From Verrucomicrobiota bacterium (GTDB lineage: Bacteria; Verrucomicrobiota; Verrucomicrobiia; Limisphaerales; SIBE01), in contig VHCZ01000028.1 in assembly GCA_016871535.1 (NCBI GenBank), positions 1 to 39,516 on the forward strand: a stretch of DNA of 39,516 bases, read 5' to 3'. The notes under the pieces were generated by a model. That model saw nothing but the letters and a program-made list of their open reading frames with translations. It was not told the DNA's origin and did not search any database. Below, piece by piece: positions 16,601 through 24,217 of this stretch; position 1 is the stretch's first letter, and the number at the start of each line of letters is the position of its first letter. The position numbers were made by a program, and so were the translations under genes.

Positions 16601-17275
16601 ACCATTCTGCTGGCGCCTCCGCCCGGAGTGCCCAACTACTTCCTCGAACTCGGCTTTCACCCGTTCGACGACGATGGCCTCGGCTTCGTGTATGATTTTC
16701 AGGACACGAACAATTACTCGCGCGTGCTCTTCGTGAGCGAGGCGACCGGAAATACGCGGGTGCCGCAAGGCGTGAGCGTGAGCCGGAAGTCGGCTGGAGT
16801 CTGGTCAGATATCCTTGTGGGGGACAACACGTTTGTGTTTCGAAATGGCAGCCCGTTCGCCGTGGAGTTCGCCAACAACAATGGGGAGTTTCGCATGTCG
16901 GCCCGAAACGTTGATGATCCGGGCTCGGTTCGGACGTGGAGCTGGACGGGACCCGCGGCGGGTGCCACGAACCGGTTTGGGTTGACCGCCTGGGGTATGT
17001 CGGACGCACATTTCCTTTACGCGCGCGCTTACGGTTTGCCCACGCGCGGCGCCGCTGGCGGTGACCTGCGCATCAGCAAAGTTTCGCTCTCCGGCGGGAA
17101 TCTCGTCCTGGAGGTTTCGAATCCAGGCGGCGCGCCTTACGCCGTCGAAACTTCCACGACGCTGGCTTCGGGGTCGTGGACCGTGATGGCCCGCGACCAG
17201 ACCGGCGGGCAATGGACCACGCCGCTTCCCGCGGGCGCCCGCGCGACTTTCTATCGGCTAAGCCGTGGGCGTTAA
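13646..17275 (+). CDS. Secreted protein with four lectin-like repeats, InlB-type and Ca-binding linker modules (1209 aa)
   Basis: The signal peptide (about 1-34, hydrophobic ALCLCAAFFAIPTARSA) precedes four repeats resembling concanavalin-A/thrombospondin C-terminal lectin folds. The repeats are marked by FGYRDANNFYRV, LRYKDEKNFYRV, FRYKDENNWYRV and VYDFQDTNNYSRV, each ending near a GxxGLxxWGMS-type motif. Between repeats two and three sit a divergent InlB-type module (about 530-625, GWSGDL...YTITARF) and an acidic DSDNDGLPDKWE/DADKDGKSNLVEY linker of the thrombospondin type-3 style. The C-terminus (WTVMARDQ...FYRLSRGR) is the module shared with the other two giant proteins. Probably cell-surface or extracellular carbohydrate binding; no catalytic motif seen. 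The start is uncertain: GTG 13646 or 13655, both inside a repeat, or TTG 13679. Confidence 0.85.
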   Translation: MKSVVGTSAQRLPGNILSALCLCAAFFAIPTARSAPAVLLFEDDFNRGIPGWTAVQPTANYLDGPLRWQYDIVSESFLEQSNIYTDAADASPSATAVMLINDANAGTNFTYKARLTAGDDDAFGLIFGYRDANNFYRVTFTRQRRTVPGYPWNGWNVDRKVSNVATNLFGHGTPDHVESFFNTQYQPFDVTIAVTGNNLFSLTVLDDPDGAKTEYKLVESKPLPGPVNGRVGLVVWGMSGTALRAFRIQNPTLDPVKIVGNPNALTNWTAVVPPRTDGSGLDSGSGNGGRPIWSLALGPNALGTLHENSDSFGGNDAEGAIDFAAPSVIAGNVTWSNYVMTARIIPADDDGHGILLRYKDEKNFYRVALRAQDSATGPPQGLSIQKVVNGVFEEVYRDNPVKFSPPNNVAYDITAAVLGNRLQILLVSNPTGTAQSFSYGPFDLTGAAVANGKIGLFSWGMSRTEFDFVRVQGIDGVPLQVNSAFGAPNPGTGLQAFPPGSTVAASVASPVEDLPGVRRVVTGWTGFGSVPANGTASSVSFTLNDISGLTWIWRTEVKLAATAGAGGQVTAPTGDWLPEGTNVVVTAQANPGFVFAGWSGDLASAERTLNLRLNRPYTITARFEADSDNDGLPDKWEQSNFGGFTAAADGDADKDGKSNLVEYQRGTDPNTAEALVASDGLSSRWENVQRDPALPGQWAIRDFGRGFKGAWENSNDFRNANDTNFLGAGFFVDNASFEGSRLIIRTNVWNPAWNDFTAQTVFSVGDNDGNCVYFRYKDENNWYRVTILGEANNDVPARPVYGVSIQRRVNGQFADLARDATIATDPPDSAGYKRVRITVTAQGSNFEVRVVGWDAKATPPNWLAASEVVIRFTDDQLTTGRFGIGDWGQSGGSLTPENPVNAGVLIESVVITAGGTEVFREDWSQFPIWQASPSLPQLPPGWTRPVTGTPAGNWQVSAHGTIMELSNYSTATTGTVNQPKANGESTILLAPPPGVPNYFLELGFHPFDDDGLGFVYDFQDTNNYSRVLFVSEATGNTRVPQGVSVSRKSAGVWSDILVGDNTFVFRNGSPFAVEFANNNGEFRMSARNVDDPGSVRTWSWTGPAAGATNRFGLTAWGMSDAHFLYARAYGLPTRGAAGGDLRISKVSLSGGNLVLEVSNPGGAPYAVETSTTLASGSWTVMARDQTGGQWTTPLPAGARATFYRLSRGR

Positions 17276-17283
17276 CCCGAAGA

Positions 17284-17298
17284 TCGGAGGCTTGAATG
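17284..17298 (+). promoter_or_regulatory. Shine-Dalgarno deciding the pseudopilin start
   Basis: ggagg at 17286-17290 lies five bases before ATG 17296. This is a textbook ribosome-binding site and argues that translation begins here, upstream of the repeat, although the pilin cleavage site is 72 codons further on. Confidence 0.7.
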
Positions 17299-18180
17299 CA
17301 AACGAACGTGACGAAACGAATGGCTAGCTCGGTAAGGACGCGTTCCACCGCGTCCCTGATATTCCCCGCCAAGCTCATCGAACGGGAGCCGGACGCGGAG
17401 AAAACCCGAGACCTCAGTGTTCCCATCGTCCCGCACGCTGTCGGCCATTTGGCTCAAGGTCTAAAGTGGGACGCAGTGGAATGCGTCCCTACCGGACGTT
17501 GGAAACGAGCCTTCACGTTGATCGAGTTGCTCGTCGTGATCGCGATCATCGCGATTCTGGCCGGCATGCTGTTGCCGGCCCTCGCAAAGGCCAAAGAGAA
17601 GGCCCGCCGCATCGGTTGCCAGAATAACACGCGCCAGATCATGTTCGCGGCGCACCTCTACAGCGATGATTATCCGGGATATTTTTACAATACCGCTACC
17701 ATCGGCAGTGACGAAGCGCCACTCTCCTTCTATCCGAGATACCTTTCCACAACGAAAATCTTCGTGTGTCCGAACACCAAGAACATCGTCCGAGAGAATG
17801 TGACGAACCGCCTGGGTGAAATCATCGACCTGGGAGTCACCTCGCATGGCGACCGCGAATACAACAAAGGCGGCCATAGCTATGAGTTCTTTGGCATTTT
17901 CGAGCGTGAACACTTGAACGGGGTTCGGAAGAACCCGACCACCACGGCCTTTGCCCCAACGAAAATAGTCATAGTCCTGGATGCGGACGATGGACTGGAG
18001 CGCATTCCGGACGACGCCAACAATTCGCCGGACCCGATCAACAATCATGGAGCGAAAGGCTGGAACTGGGGTTTCGCAGACGGCCACGCGGAATGGGTCA
18101 CGGCCAAACGCACCTCGGACGCGCTGCACGAAAGCTGGATGACCACCGGCGTCGGGACCAAGCCGTACGGAGAGCGGTGA
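17296..18180 (+). CDS. Type II secretion/type IV pilin-like pseudopilin with a repeat-derived leader
   Basis: The mature part begins at F73 ([22 protein letters not shown]), the usual prepilin peptidase site with Glu at position 5 (E77), followed by a globular domain ending in [18 protein letters not shown]. That is a variant of the H-X9-DG motif with ten intervening residues. The mature length is about 222. Family leaders are normally about 5-20 residues, but here it would be 72, because codons 12-66 are a family A palindromic element (17331-17493). Without the element the leader would be a normal [11 protein letters not shown]...RWKRA. A GTG at 17476 inside the repeat would give a 12-residue leader and is an alternative start. 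No pilus or secretion assembly genes are nearby. Confidence 0.88.
   Translation: MQTNVTKRMASSVRTRSTASLIFPAKLIEREPDAEKTRDLSVPIVPHAVGHLAQGLKWDAVECVPTGRWKRAFTLIELLVVIAIIAILAGMLLPALAKAKEKARRIGCQNNTRQIMFAAHLYSDDYPGYFYNTATIGSDEAPLSFYPRYLSTTKIFVCPNTKNIVRENVTNRLGEIIDLGVTSHGDREYNKGGHSYEFFGIFEREHLNGVRKNPTTTAFAPTKIVIVLDADDGLERIPDDANNSPDPINNHGAKGWNWGFADGHAEWVTAKRTSDALHESWMTTGVGTKPYGER
17331..17493. repeat. Family A palindromic element, copy 2, inside a coding sequence (163 bp)
   Basis: Left hairpin ggacgcgttccaccgcgtcc and right hairpin gggacgcagtggaatgcgtccc-type bracket a spacer that is a diverged version of the copy 1 spacer. The element lies wholly between the start codon and the cleavage site of the pseudopilin and has no in-frame stop. 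Confidence 0.85.
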
Positions 18181-18356
18181 ACGGAGTGTGGAGCGTTTGA
18201 GGCGTGGAGTGTTGAAGCGTTTCCGACAGAGTTTCACGCCTCAGGGGAACAAAGATCTCAGTCCAGGAAAGCGGGTGCACCAATTCTCCGACTTCTTTGT
18301 TCTCTTCGTTGCCTTTTGTTAAAAACTCAGAAGCCAACGAAGTGAACAAGGCCGGA

Positions 18357-19450
18357 CTATTCCTCCGGCGGCGGAGGGGGCGGAGGCTTGTGGATGAGTT
18401 TCTTCAGCTTCGGGCCGAATTGCTGAAGCACCGTGCCCAGGATGATCACCAGGGCGATGGGGAGCACGATCAAGTTGAAAAAACTTTGCGCGGATTCTTT
18501 CGCTTCTTCCTTCTTCTTTTCCCGCACCGCGCCGGCCGGGCGGCTATGCGTTGTGGATCCGCCTTCGGCTTCTCCTTGATCTCCTGAATCCGCTTTGCCA
18601 CCGCGGGATTCTTCGCAGGTTAGCCTGGCCGCATCTTCCTTGCCCGAGGTCTTGCTGCCTGGTTTTCGTTTGAGTTCCTCTTGCGCTTTTTGTCGTCGCC
18701 GCCGCAGATATTTCGGCCCGAAAATCGCGATCGCGAGGAAAGCCACAACCGACAGCGAGATCATGACAATCTTCTGGATCATCTCGCGCCGGCTGGTCTG
18801 GGCTTGCGCTCCGACGCGTGCCTCGCGCTCCTTGATCGCGGCGCGAAGATCGCCCGCCACGCGGCCCACCCCATCGCAGAATTGGAACAGGCGCTTTTCT
18901 TTGACGTTGGGTTCGCCGCCAATCCATTCCTCGCCAAAACGGCCGTCGGCAAATCTTTCTTCCAACGCGAATCGGGTTCCGGGAATCGCAGAGCCGGGGC
19001 CAGGCCGCCAGCCCCAGACGGCGGTTTCCTCTTCGGCATTCCGAGCGGAGGCGCGCGTCAGCCCGGACGGAGGGTTATCTCCTCCTTCGGTGCCCTCTCG
19101 GATTTCGCAGACTTCCACGGGAGTCTCGACGCCAGCGATTTCACACGGGCCGTGGTCAAACCAGGCAAAAACGCCGAAGGGCTTCAGGTCGTCTTTCTTG
19201 GTGGACAGCCTCAATTCGTTGAAGATGGGGCGCGTCAGGCCCGGATGTTCGCTTGAAGCTGAAGGGCGAAGCGGAGAGCGACCTCGGATTGATTGAACTG
19301 AATGAAAAAGGAATCGCCAAACCGGCCGATCTCTTCGCCCCCTTTCATCTTCACCAACAGATCTCGAACGACAGTGGCGTGACGCTGGATGAGCGTGAGA
19401 TTGTCGGCTTCCGACTGGGTTGAACGGCAACTAACCGAGACGAACAGCAA
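18357..19450 (-). pseudogene. Decayed adenylate/guanylate cyclase-kinase fusion gene
   Basis: Reading from 19450, the frame LIQRHATVVRDLLVKMKG...IGRFGDSFFIQF...ALRFALQLQANIRA matches the first half of a class III cyclase domain, then stops at 19235. A second frame, overlapping it, carries the end of the cyclase region (FDHGPCEIAGVETPVEVCEIRE), a linker (VWGWRPGPGSAIPGTRFALEE) and the first strands of a kinase lobe (RFGEEWIGGEPNVKEKRLFQFC). It then runs into a membrane segment (MIQKIVMISLSVVAFLAIAIFG), a charged stretch, a second membrane segment and a poly-proline tail. The middle of the cyclase domain and almost all of the kinase are missing and there is a frameshift near 19240-19260. An independent 141-residue two-segment membrane protein from ATG 18782 is possible. 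Confidence 0.6.
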
Positions 19451-20114
19451 CGTTCGCCGCTCGGTGGAGCCGGGCCGGAGGCACCTGGGGCACAGTTTCC
19501 GAGGGTTGCTCCATAAGCTGTTTCATCCGGATTTGTGTCTTTGCATCTTACGTTCCTGCCAATCCGGGAAGCCAGTCCGAATCTATCAGGTTTCAGCCGA
19601 TGTGTCTAGCAAGCATCTCGGCCTGTGGAGGTTTCGCAAACACTGCTCTCGCGTGCCTCTCAGAGTTTGCCAACTCTGAGCGTGTCTCAAATGTGGACGG
19701 GCAAACAGACAGCCTGTCCGAATTCTGGCTGCCTCCCGGGTTAGTGGCCTGAAACGCCTACAAAAGCGGTAGGGCAGTCCTGCCGGTCTGCCGTATGTGG
19801 TTAGTGTCGGTACGGACGGATTCCACTCCATCCCTGATTAATCCTTGTGGCGTCCCTTGAACGGAGAGACGGACAACGGAAAAACCAGGAGCCTCCGTTG
19901 GCCCATCGTCTCCTCCTGGGCGGTAGTCTGCCTCAAGGTCTGATTTGGGACGGAGTGGAATCCGTCCCTACCACGTACGGAGCTCCGCCCCACCAGTGGC
20001 GGACTCGATTACCGGATTACTCTTGTCGCGCCTTTGATAGAAGCTTACTGTCGCGGGCAACGTGGACGGTTCGGAGATTGGCAAAGCAGCGCCAAAACCG
20101 TTACTAAGAAACGA
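19451..20114. other. Gene-free gap before rodZ
   Basis: I see no convincing gene. The gap holds a small hairpin ctcagagttt...aactctgag-type at 19660-19681, a gtagggcagtcctgcc palindrome near 19770 and a full family A element (19809-19972). Confidence 0.6.
19809..19972. repeat. Family A palindromic element, copy 3 (164 bp, reverse orientation)
   Basis: It is bounded by ggtacggacgga (left) and tccgtccctacc (right). Its spacer is the reverse orientation relative of the copies at 11161 and 39358: it reads gattaatccttgtggcgtcc on the left and ctcaaggtctgatttggg on the right. Confidence 0.85.
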
Positions 20115-20615
20115 ATGGCTAGCGTCGCCGAACAACTTCGGGAAGCGCGAGAAAAACGCAAACTGACCGTTTGCGACGTCGCGGCTGCGACGAAAATCCG
20201 AACGGATCATGTCCGGGCCATGGAGGAGGGAGACTACCGGGTCTTCGCCGCCGCCGTGTATATCAAGGGCTTCGTTCGAAGTTACGCCAATTTACTCAAG
20301 CTCGACACTTCCAAGGTCATGGCCGACCTGGATGCCGAACTCTCGGCTACGAAGGAGTTCAGCGAACCTTCAAGCCTGGCCGGAAGCCCGCGAGGACTGG
20401 TTGACGCGGTCATGCTTTGGGCGTCCAAGCTGAACTGGCAACTCGTCATCGTGCTGTTCGGAGGGGCGCTGATTCTGGCTCTGGGATTCTGGAGTTATCG
20501 TGCCTGGCAGCGATACCAGACCGCAGACCCGCTCTCCGGACTGGGGCCGGGACTTTATCAGCCGCCGCGAACCAATGTCGGCGAGGTGCTGCCGCTCCCC
20601 CGGCCAAACGAATGA
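20115..20615 (+). CDS. rodZ: RodZ-like helix-turn-helix membrane protein (short form)
   Basis: The 166-residue protein has an N-terminal HTH of the RodZ type (MASVAEQLREAREKRKLTVCDVAAATKI...YIKGFVRSYANLLKLD), a linker and one membrane segment (about 113-135, LVIVLFGGALILALGFW). A short proline-rich tail of about 30 residues replaces the large periplasmic domain of E. coli RodZ. Family members organise the MreB rod complex. ATG 20115 was chosen because it begins the HTH directly; the frame is open further upstream but reads unrelated sequence. It lies upstream of rimO and pgsA, an order seen in many bacteria, which supports the call. Heptamer repeats start right after its stop codon. Confidence 0.75.
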   Translation: MASVAEQLREAREKRKLTVCDVAAATKIRTDHVRAMEEGDYRVFAAAVYIKGFVRSYANLLKLDTSKVMADLDAELSATKEFSEPSSLAGSPRGLVDAVMLWASKLNWQLVIVLFGGALILALGFWSYRAWQRYQTADPLSGLGPGLYQPPRTNVGEVLPLPRPNE

Positions 20616-20619
20616 GTTA

Positions 20620-20709
20620 GCGTCAAACGTCAAACGTAAAACGTAAGTGACGTGAGACGTGCGTGAAGTTGCGTTTTACGCATTACGTTTTACGTTTTGC
20701 GCATTACGG
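20620..20709. repeat. Inverted heptamer arrays between rodZ-like and rimO
   Basis: Left array: cgtcaaa cgtcaaa cgtaaaa cgtaagt with a seven-base period (20621-20648). Right array: inverted tacgttt/tacgcat units (20674-20709). The two could pair into one long imperfect hairpin in the rodZ-rimO gap. Confidence 0.75.
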
Positions 20710-20748
20710 TTGCCTTCCGCCAATCGCATCCCTTAAGTTCCCGGCCCA

Positions 20749-22479
20749 GTGACGAAAACTTTCGACAACGCTGATCCAATTCGCGTCGGCCTCGTGTCGC
20801 TCGGCTGCGCCAAAAACCTGGTCGATGCCGAAGTGATGCTCGGCTCGCTGATCAAAGACGGATTTGAAATCACCAACAACGCGGCGAACGCCGATGTGGT
20901 GATCGTCAACACTTGCTCGTTCATCGACTCTGCGCAGGAGGAGAGCGTCGATGCGATCCTGGAATCCGATGCGTTGCGCCAGGCGAGAAATCCGGGGCAG
21001 GGATTGATCGTGTCCGGCTGTTTGCCGCAACGGTTCCGAGAGGAATTGCCGAAGTTGCTGCCCGAAGTCGATGCGTTCATCGGGATCGATCAAGTGGCGC
21101 AGATTTCGGAAGTGGTCCGCGCGGCTTTGGCCCGGCGAATGGCCCGGCTTCAGGAAGCGGAGGCCGGGATTCTCACTCCCAGTCCTAATCTTAATCCTAC
21201 TCCTAAGCTTACCCCTAAGCTTACTCGACGAGGGGACGACCTCGAGGGGATTAGGAGTAGGAAAACGGGGCGTTCTGAAATCGCGGTTGGTGCGGCGTCG
21301 ATGAAAGCGGAAGGCGGGTTCGCGCATACATCGCGCGTTGCCATCCCTCTCGAAGCCCTCGTTGCTGTTCAACCGCGCCCGAAATACATTCCGGATTACG
21401 CCACGCCGAGATTTCGGCTTACCCCCCGGCACTTTGCCTACGTCAAAATCGCGGAGGGCTGCAATCATCCTTGCAGTTTTTGCACGATCCCAAGGATGCG
21501 CGGCTCGCACCGCAGCCGGCCCCAACGCGATCTTGTTGAGGAAGCCCGGCGTCTAATCGCGGATGGCGTCAAAGAACTGAATCTGATTTCGCAGGATTCC
21601 ACTTACTACGGCCTGGATTTGCGCCCCAATCGAATTGGCTCCATCGCAGCGCCGGATAATTTCAAAGCCGCGGCCCGTGCCTTGCCCGTCGGCGCGGCGA
21701 CCTTGTGTACCTTGTTGCGCGCGCTGAATGATTTGCCGGGCGAATTCTGGATCCGGCTGCTTTACACCCATCCGGCGCACTGGACCGACGAATTGATCCG
21801 CACGATTGCCGCATGCCCGAAAGTCGCGCGCTACGTGGACATGCCGCTGCAACATATCCACGACAACATGCTGGAACGGATGCGCCGCGAAACTTCGCAG
21901 CAATATATTCGCGACCTGATCGCCAGAATCCGGGCCGGCGTGCCGGGAATCGCGCTGCGAACGACTTTCATCGTCGGATTCCCGGGCGAGACCGAGGCTT
22001 ATTTTGAAGCGCTGTTGGATTTTATCCGCGAAACGAGGTTTGAGCGTCTGGGCGTGTTCACGTATTCGAAGGAGGACGGAACCCTGGCCGCCCGCATGAT
22101 GAGTCAGGTGCCGGAACGGATCAAAAAGCAGCGCCGCCGCCGCGCCATGGCCGAGCAGTTGCGCGTGGCCCGCGCCGTTTCGCAGTCCTTTGTCGGGCGC
22201 GAGATTCGAGTGCTCGTCGAACGCAAGGCGACGGAAGCCGACCTTCACAAGGCGAATGTCTCGTCCTGGGAACACGGACTGATTCGCAGCGGCCAGAAGG
22301 CGGGCCAGGCCTTGAAGGGAACTTATTTGATCGCCCGCGGCGAGGCGGACGCGCCGGATATCGATGGCCGCGTTTATGTGCGCGGACGGTTGCTGTTAGG
22401 CGAATTCGCGGATGTCAAAGTCGTTGGCCACACCGATTACGACTTGATCGCGCAGCCGGCCGCAGAAAGTAATCAGTGA
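20749..22479 (+). CDS. rimO: Ribosomal protein S12 methylthiotransferase RimO with an inserted linker
   Basis: RimO adds a methylthio group to an aspartate of ribosomal protein S12 using two iron-sulfur clusters. The N-terminal domain cysteines are C20 (SLGCAKN), C56 (VNTCSFI) and C91 (VSGCLPQ). The radical-SAM triad is C238, C242, C245 in CNHPCSFCTIPRMRG, and a TRAM-like end follows. At 576 residues it is well above the roughly 430-460 usual for the family. The main excess lies between about residues 140 and 208, where a DNA repeat (21173-21268) is translated as PTPKLTPKLT and following residues; a smaller extra stretch follows the radical-SAM triad. All catalytic residues are intact and the frame is open, so it is probably functional. 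The start is GTG 20749. Confidence 0.93.
   Translation: MTKTFDNADPIRVGLVSLGCAKNLVDAEVMLGSLIKDGFEITNNAANADVVIVNTCSFIDSAQEESVDAILESDALRQARNPGQGLIVSGCLPQRFREELPKLLPEVDAFIGIDQVAQISEVVRAALARRMARLQEAEAGILTPSPNLNPTPKLTPKLTRRGDDLEGIRSRKTGRSEIAVGAASMKAEGGFAHTSRVAIPLEALVAVQPRPKYIPDYATPRFRLTPRHFAYVKIAEGCNHPCSFCTIPRMRGSHRSRPQRDLVEEARRLIADGVKELNLISQDSTYYGLDLRPNRIGSIAAPDNFKAAARALPVGAATLCTLLRALNDLPGEFWIRLLYTHPAHWTDELIRTIAACPKVARYVDMPLQHIHDNMLERMRRETSQQYIRDLIARIRAGVPGIALRTTFIVGFPGETEAYFEALLDFIRETRFERLGVFTYSKEDGTLAARMMSQVPERIKKQRRRRAMAEQLRVARAVSQSFVGREIRVLVERKATEADLHKANVSSWEHGLIRSGQKAGQALKGTYLIARGEADAPDIDGRVYVRGRLLLGEFADVKVVGHTDYDLIAQPAAESNQ
21173..21268. repeat. In-frame tandem/inverted repeat inside rimO
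   Basis: A cctaagcttac unit occurs at 21202-21212 and 21214-21224, preceded by cctaatcttaatcctac units. An 11-bp perfect inverted pair cctactcctaa (21196-21206) and ttaggagtagg (21251-21261) closes the element around gacgaggggacgacctcg. It is read through without a stop. Confidence 0.8.
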
Positions 22480-22571
22480 TCAATATTCAGTAATCAGTTA
22501 CAGAGGGCCCGCAAGCAGCGATCGACTATTTGCCCATTTAGCTCATTTAACCCATTTAACCAGTTAACCTT
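22470..22571. repeat. Short tandem repeats between rimO and pgsA
   Basis: A seven-base series (agtaatc agtgatc aatattc agtaatc) begins at the rimO stop. A second, nine-base series (catttagct catttaacc catttaacc) follows at about 22536-22562. No gene is visible in the 144-bp gap. Confidence 0.6.
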
Positions 22572-22623
22572 GTTGTAACACCTGACGCCTTTGTCTGCCG
22601 TGCTGCCTTGCTGGTGATTATAG

Positions 22624-23196
22624 ATGAACCTTCCCAACCGGCTCACTTTGGGACGCCTGGTCCTGACGGTCGCCTTCCTCGGTGTCGTCTTCTGGAGTTT
22701 TCCTTTCTCGAATACGTGCTCGCTCGTCCTGTTCGTCGTGGCCAGCGTCACCGACATTCTTGACGGACGAATCGCGCGGCGCCATCGGCTCATTACGGAT
22801 TTCGGCATCTTGATGGATCCGCTGGCGGACAAAATCCTCATTTGCTCGGCCTTCATCGCGTTTGTTGGGCGCGAGCAAGTCGCCGCCTGGATGGTGGTGA
22901 TCATCGTGGCACGCGAACTGGCGATTACGGGCTTGCGGTTGCTGGCGGCATCGAAACAAGTCGTTCTGGCCGCGGAAGGCTACGGCAAACATAAAACGTT
23001 CTCGCAAGTCATCGCGATCATCTCGGTGCTGGTGCTGGCCAGCTATCCCGAATGGGGTGAGTGGGGCAAATGGCTTTTCCACGGGTGGGTGCCAGCGTTT
23101 GCGGAGCTGGCGAAATGGGTTGCGGTAGCGTTGACACTGGTTTCGGGAGCGCTTTATCTCTCCCGCAACCGCAACCTCTTCCTTAAGGATCTATGA
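22624..23196 (+). CDS. pgsA: CDP-diacylglycerol-glycerol-3-phosphate 3-phosphatidyltransferase
   Basis: This 190-residue membrane enzyme makes phosphatidylglycerol phosphate from CDP-diacylglycerol and glycerol-3-phosphate. The CDP-alcohol phosphotransferase motif DG-x2-AR-x8-G-x3-D-x3-D is complete: D47, G48, A51, R52, G61, D65, D69. About five to six hydrophobic segments are visible. NRLTLGRL at the start is typical of PgsA. The next gene, pgpA, removes the phosphate from its product, so the two form a pathway pair. The neighbour rimO matches the common rodZ-rimO-pgsA order. Confidence 0.93.
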   Translation: MNLPNRLTLGRLVLTVAFLGVVFWSFPFSNTCSLVLFVVASVTDILDGRIARRHRLITDFGILMDPLADKILICSAFIAFVGREQVAAWMVVIIVARELAITGLRLLAASKQVVLAAEGYGKHKTFSQVIAIISVLVLASYPEWGEWGKWLFHGWVPAFAELAKWVAVALTLVSGALYLSRNRNLFLKDL

Positions 23197-23213
23197 ACGC
23201 TCCGGTAGGGACG

Positions 23214-23287
23214 GATTCCACTCCGTCCCTGACTCTACTCCGTTATCGAAGGAGCGATTCCAGGGACGCGGTGGAACGCGTCCTTAC
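23214..23287. repeat. Family A palindromic element, copy 4, short spacer (74 bp)
   Basis: Hairpins ggacggattccactccgtcc and gggacgcggtggaacgcgtcc-type are separated by only about 30 bases, between pgsA and pgpA. An inverted copy of the ggaagcttcc leader lies just downstream at 23324-23333. Confidence 0.8.
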
Positions 23288-23353
23288 CTGTTCGGGACCT
23301 GTGCGCAGGGTTCCGAAACCATGGAAGCTTCCCGAGACCGCGGCCCTTTCCGC

Positions 23354-23875
23354 ATGAAGCGGCTGGTTGTTTTCATCGCGCAGGGATTCGGCGTCGGCCG
23401 ATCACCCGTCGCGCCGGGAACGATCGGGTCGGTGCTTGGATTGGCTTGGTTCGCCTTCTTGATTTCGCCGGCGAATTCTCTCCTCTTCGCTTTGGGATTG
23501 ATTCTTAGCTTTGGGCTGTCCGTCCTGGTTACGGGGAGGGCGGAACAGGAATTGGGACAAAAGGATCCCGGCTCCATCGTGCTTGATGAAATCGTTGCCG
23601 TGCCGGCGTGCTTCGCCATTTGGATCATCGTGGCGTGGCGCCAAAGCGGACATTGGCCGGACGCCGGATTTTTCTTTCGTTCGGAGAAGTGGCTGACCGT
23701 GCTCGGGGTGCTGGCCGCGTTCCGGGCATTCGACGTGCTTAAACCGTGGCCCGTTCGGCAGGCGCAGAACTTGCCGGGCGGCTACGGCGTGACGGCGGAC
23801 GATGTTCTGGCCGCTGTTTACGTGAATCTCTGTGTCCTGGGCGTTTATTTCATTCAGCCGAATTGGCTGCTATGA
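23354..23875 (+). CDS. pgpA: Phosphatidylglycerophosphatase A
   Basis: The 173-residue membrane protein dephosphorylates phosphatidylglycerol phosphate to phosphatidylglycerol at the inner membrane. Family motifs are present in order: GFGVGRSPVAPGTIGS near the start, DPGSIVLDEIVA in the middle, FRAFDVLKPWPV, and GGYGVTADDVLAA near the end. Three to four membrane segments are visible. ATG 23354 was chosen because it begins MKRLVVFIAQGFG; an ATG at 23321 adds eleven residues that come from repeat sequence. It follows pgsA across a repeat-filled gap. Confidence 0.88.
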   Translation: MKRLVVFIAQGFGVGRSPVAPGTIGSVLGLAWFAFLISPANSLLFALGLILSFGLSVLVTGRAEQELGQKDPGSIVLDEIVAVPACFAIWIIVAWRQSGHWPDAGFFFRSEKWLTVLGVLAAFRAFDVLKPWPVRQAQNLPGGYGVTADDVLAAVYVNLCVLGVYFIQPNWLL

Positions 23876-24217
23876 GAAGGGGATGTGTCATCTTCACGCG
23901 TTTTGCGTGGAAATGATCACGCGCACTGCTTCGCGTTAAATCGGTTAAAAGGTTAAATCGTTAAAAAAGTGGTTGAGATCGGGTGAACCACAGTCAGCGG
24001 GCGTTCGCGCGCGCCGTGACAATTCTCCACGCTGCGGCGAGCCAGGCGAAACCTCCCCCATTTAACCTATTTAACCCATTTAACGATTTAACGTTTCAAC
24101 AGCGCTACGCCTCCGTGGCACTGACGCGCTAAATACTTTTTTACCGAAATAGAATTGACACTCTGATTCGTTTGATTAGAGTGCAGCGACCGTTACCCAG
24201 TAATAACCGAAAAAACT
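23876..24217. other. Gap with inverted ttaaatcg/cgatttaa arrays
   Basis: No gene seen. The left array (23937-23966, ggttaaaa ggttaaat cgttaaaa units) is inverted about 90 bp later in catttaacc tatttaacc catttaacg (24059-24094). Downstream, an A/T-rich stretch (24130-24165) may contain the pseudopilin promoter (ttgaca at 24155), but no matching -10 box is clear. Confidence 0.6.

Noticed and set aside
14765-16768. 667-codon open frame on the minus strand
   Set aside because: It is antisense to the lectin-like gene, Arg/His-rich with no recognisable domain, and typical of a G+C-rich shadow frame. The plus-strand protein has clear repeats and a signal peptide.
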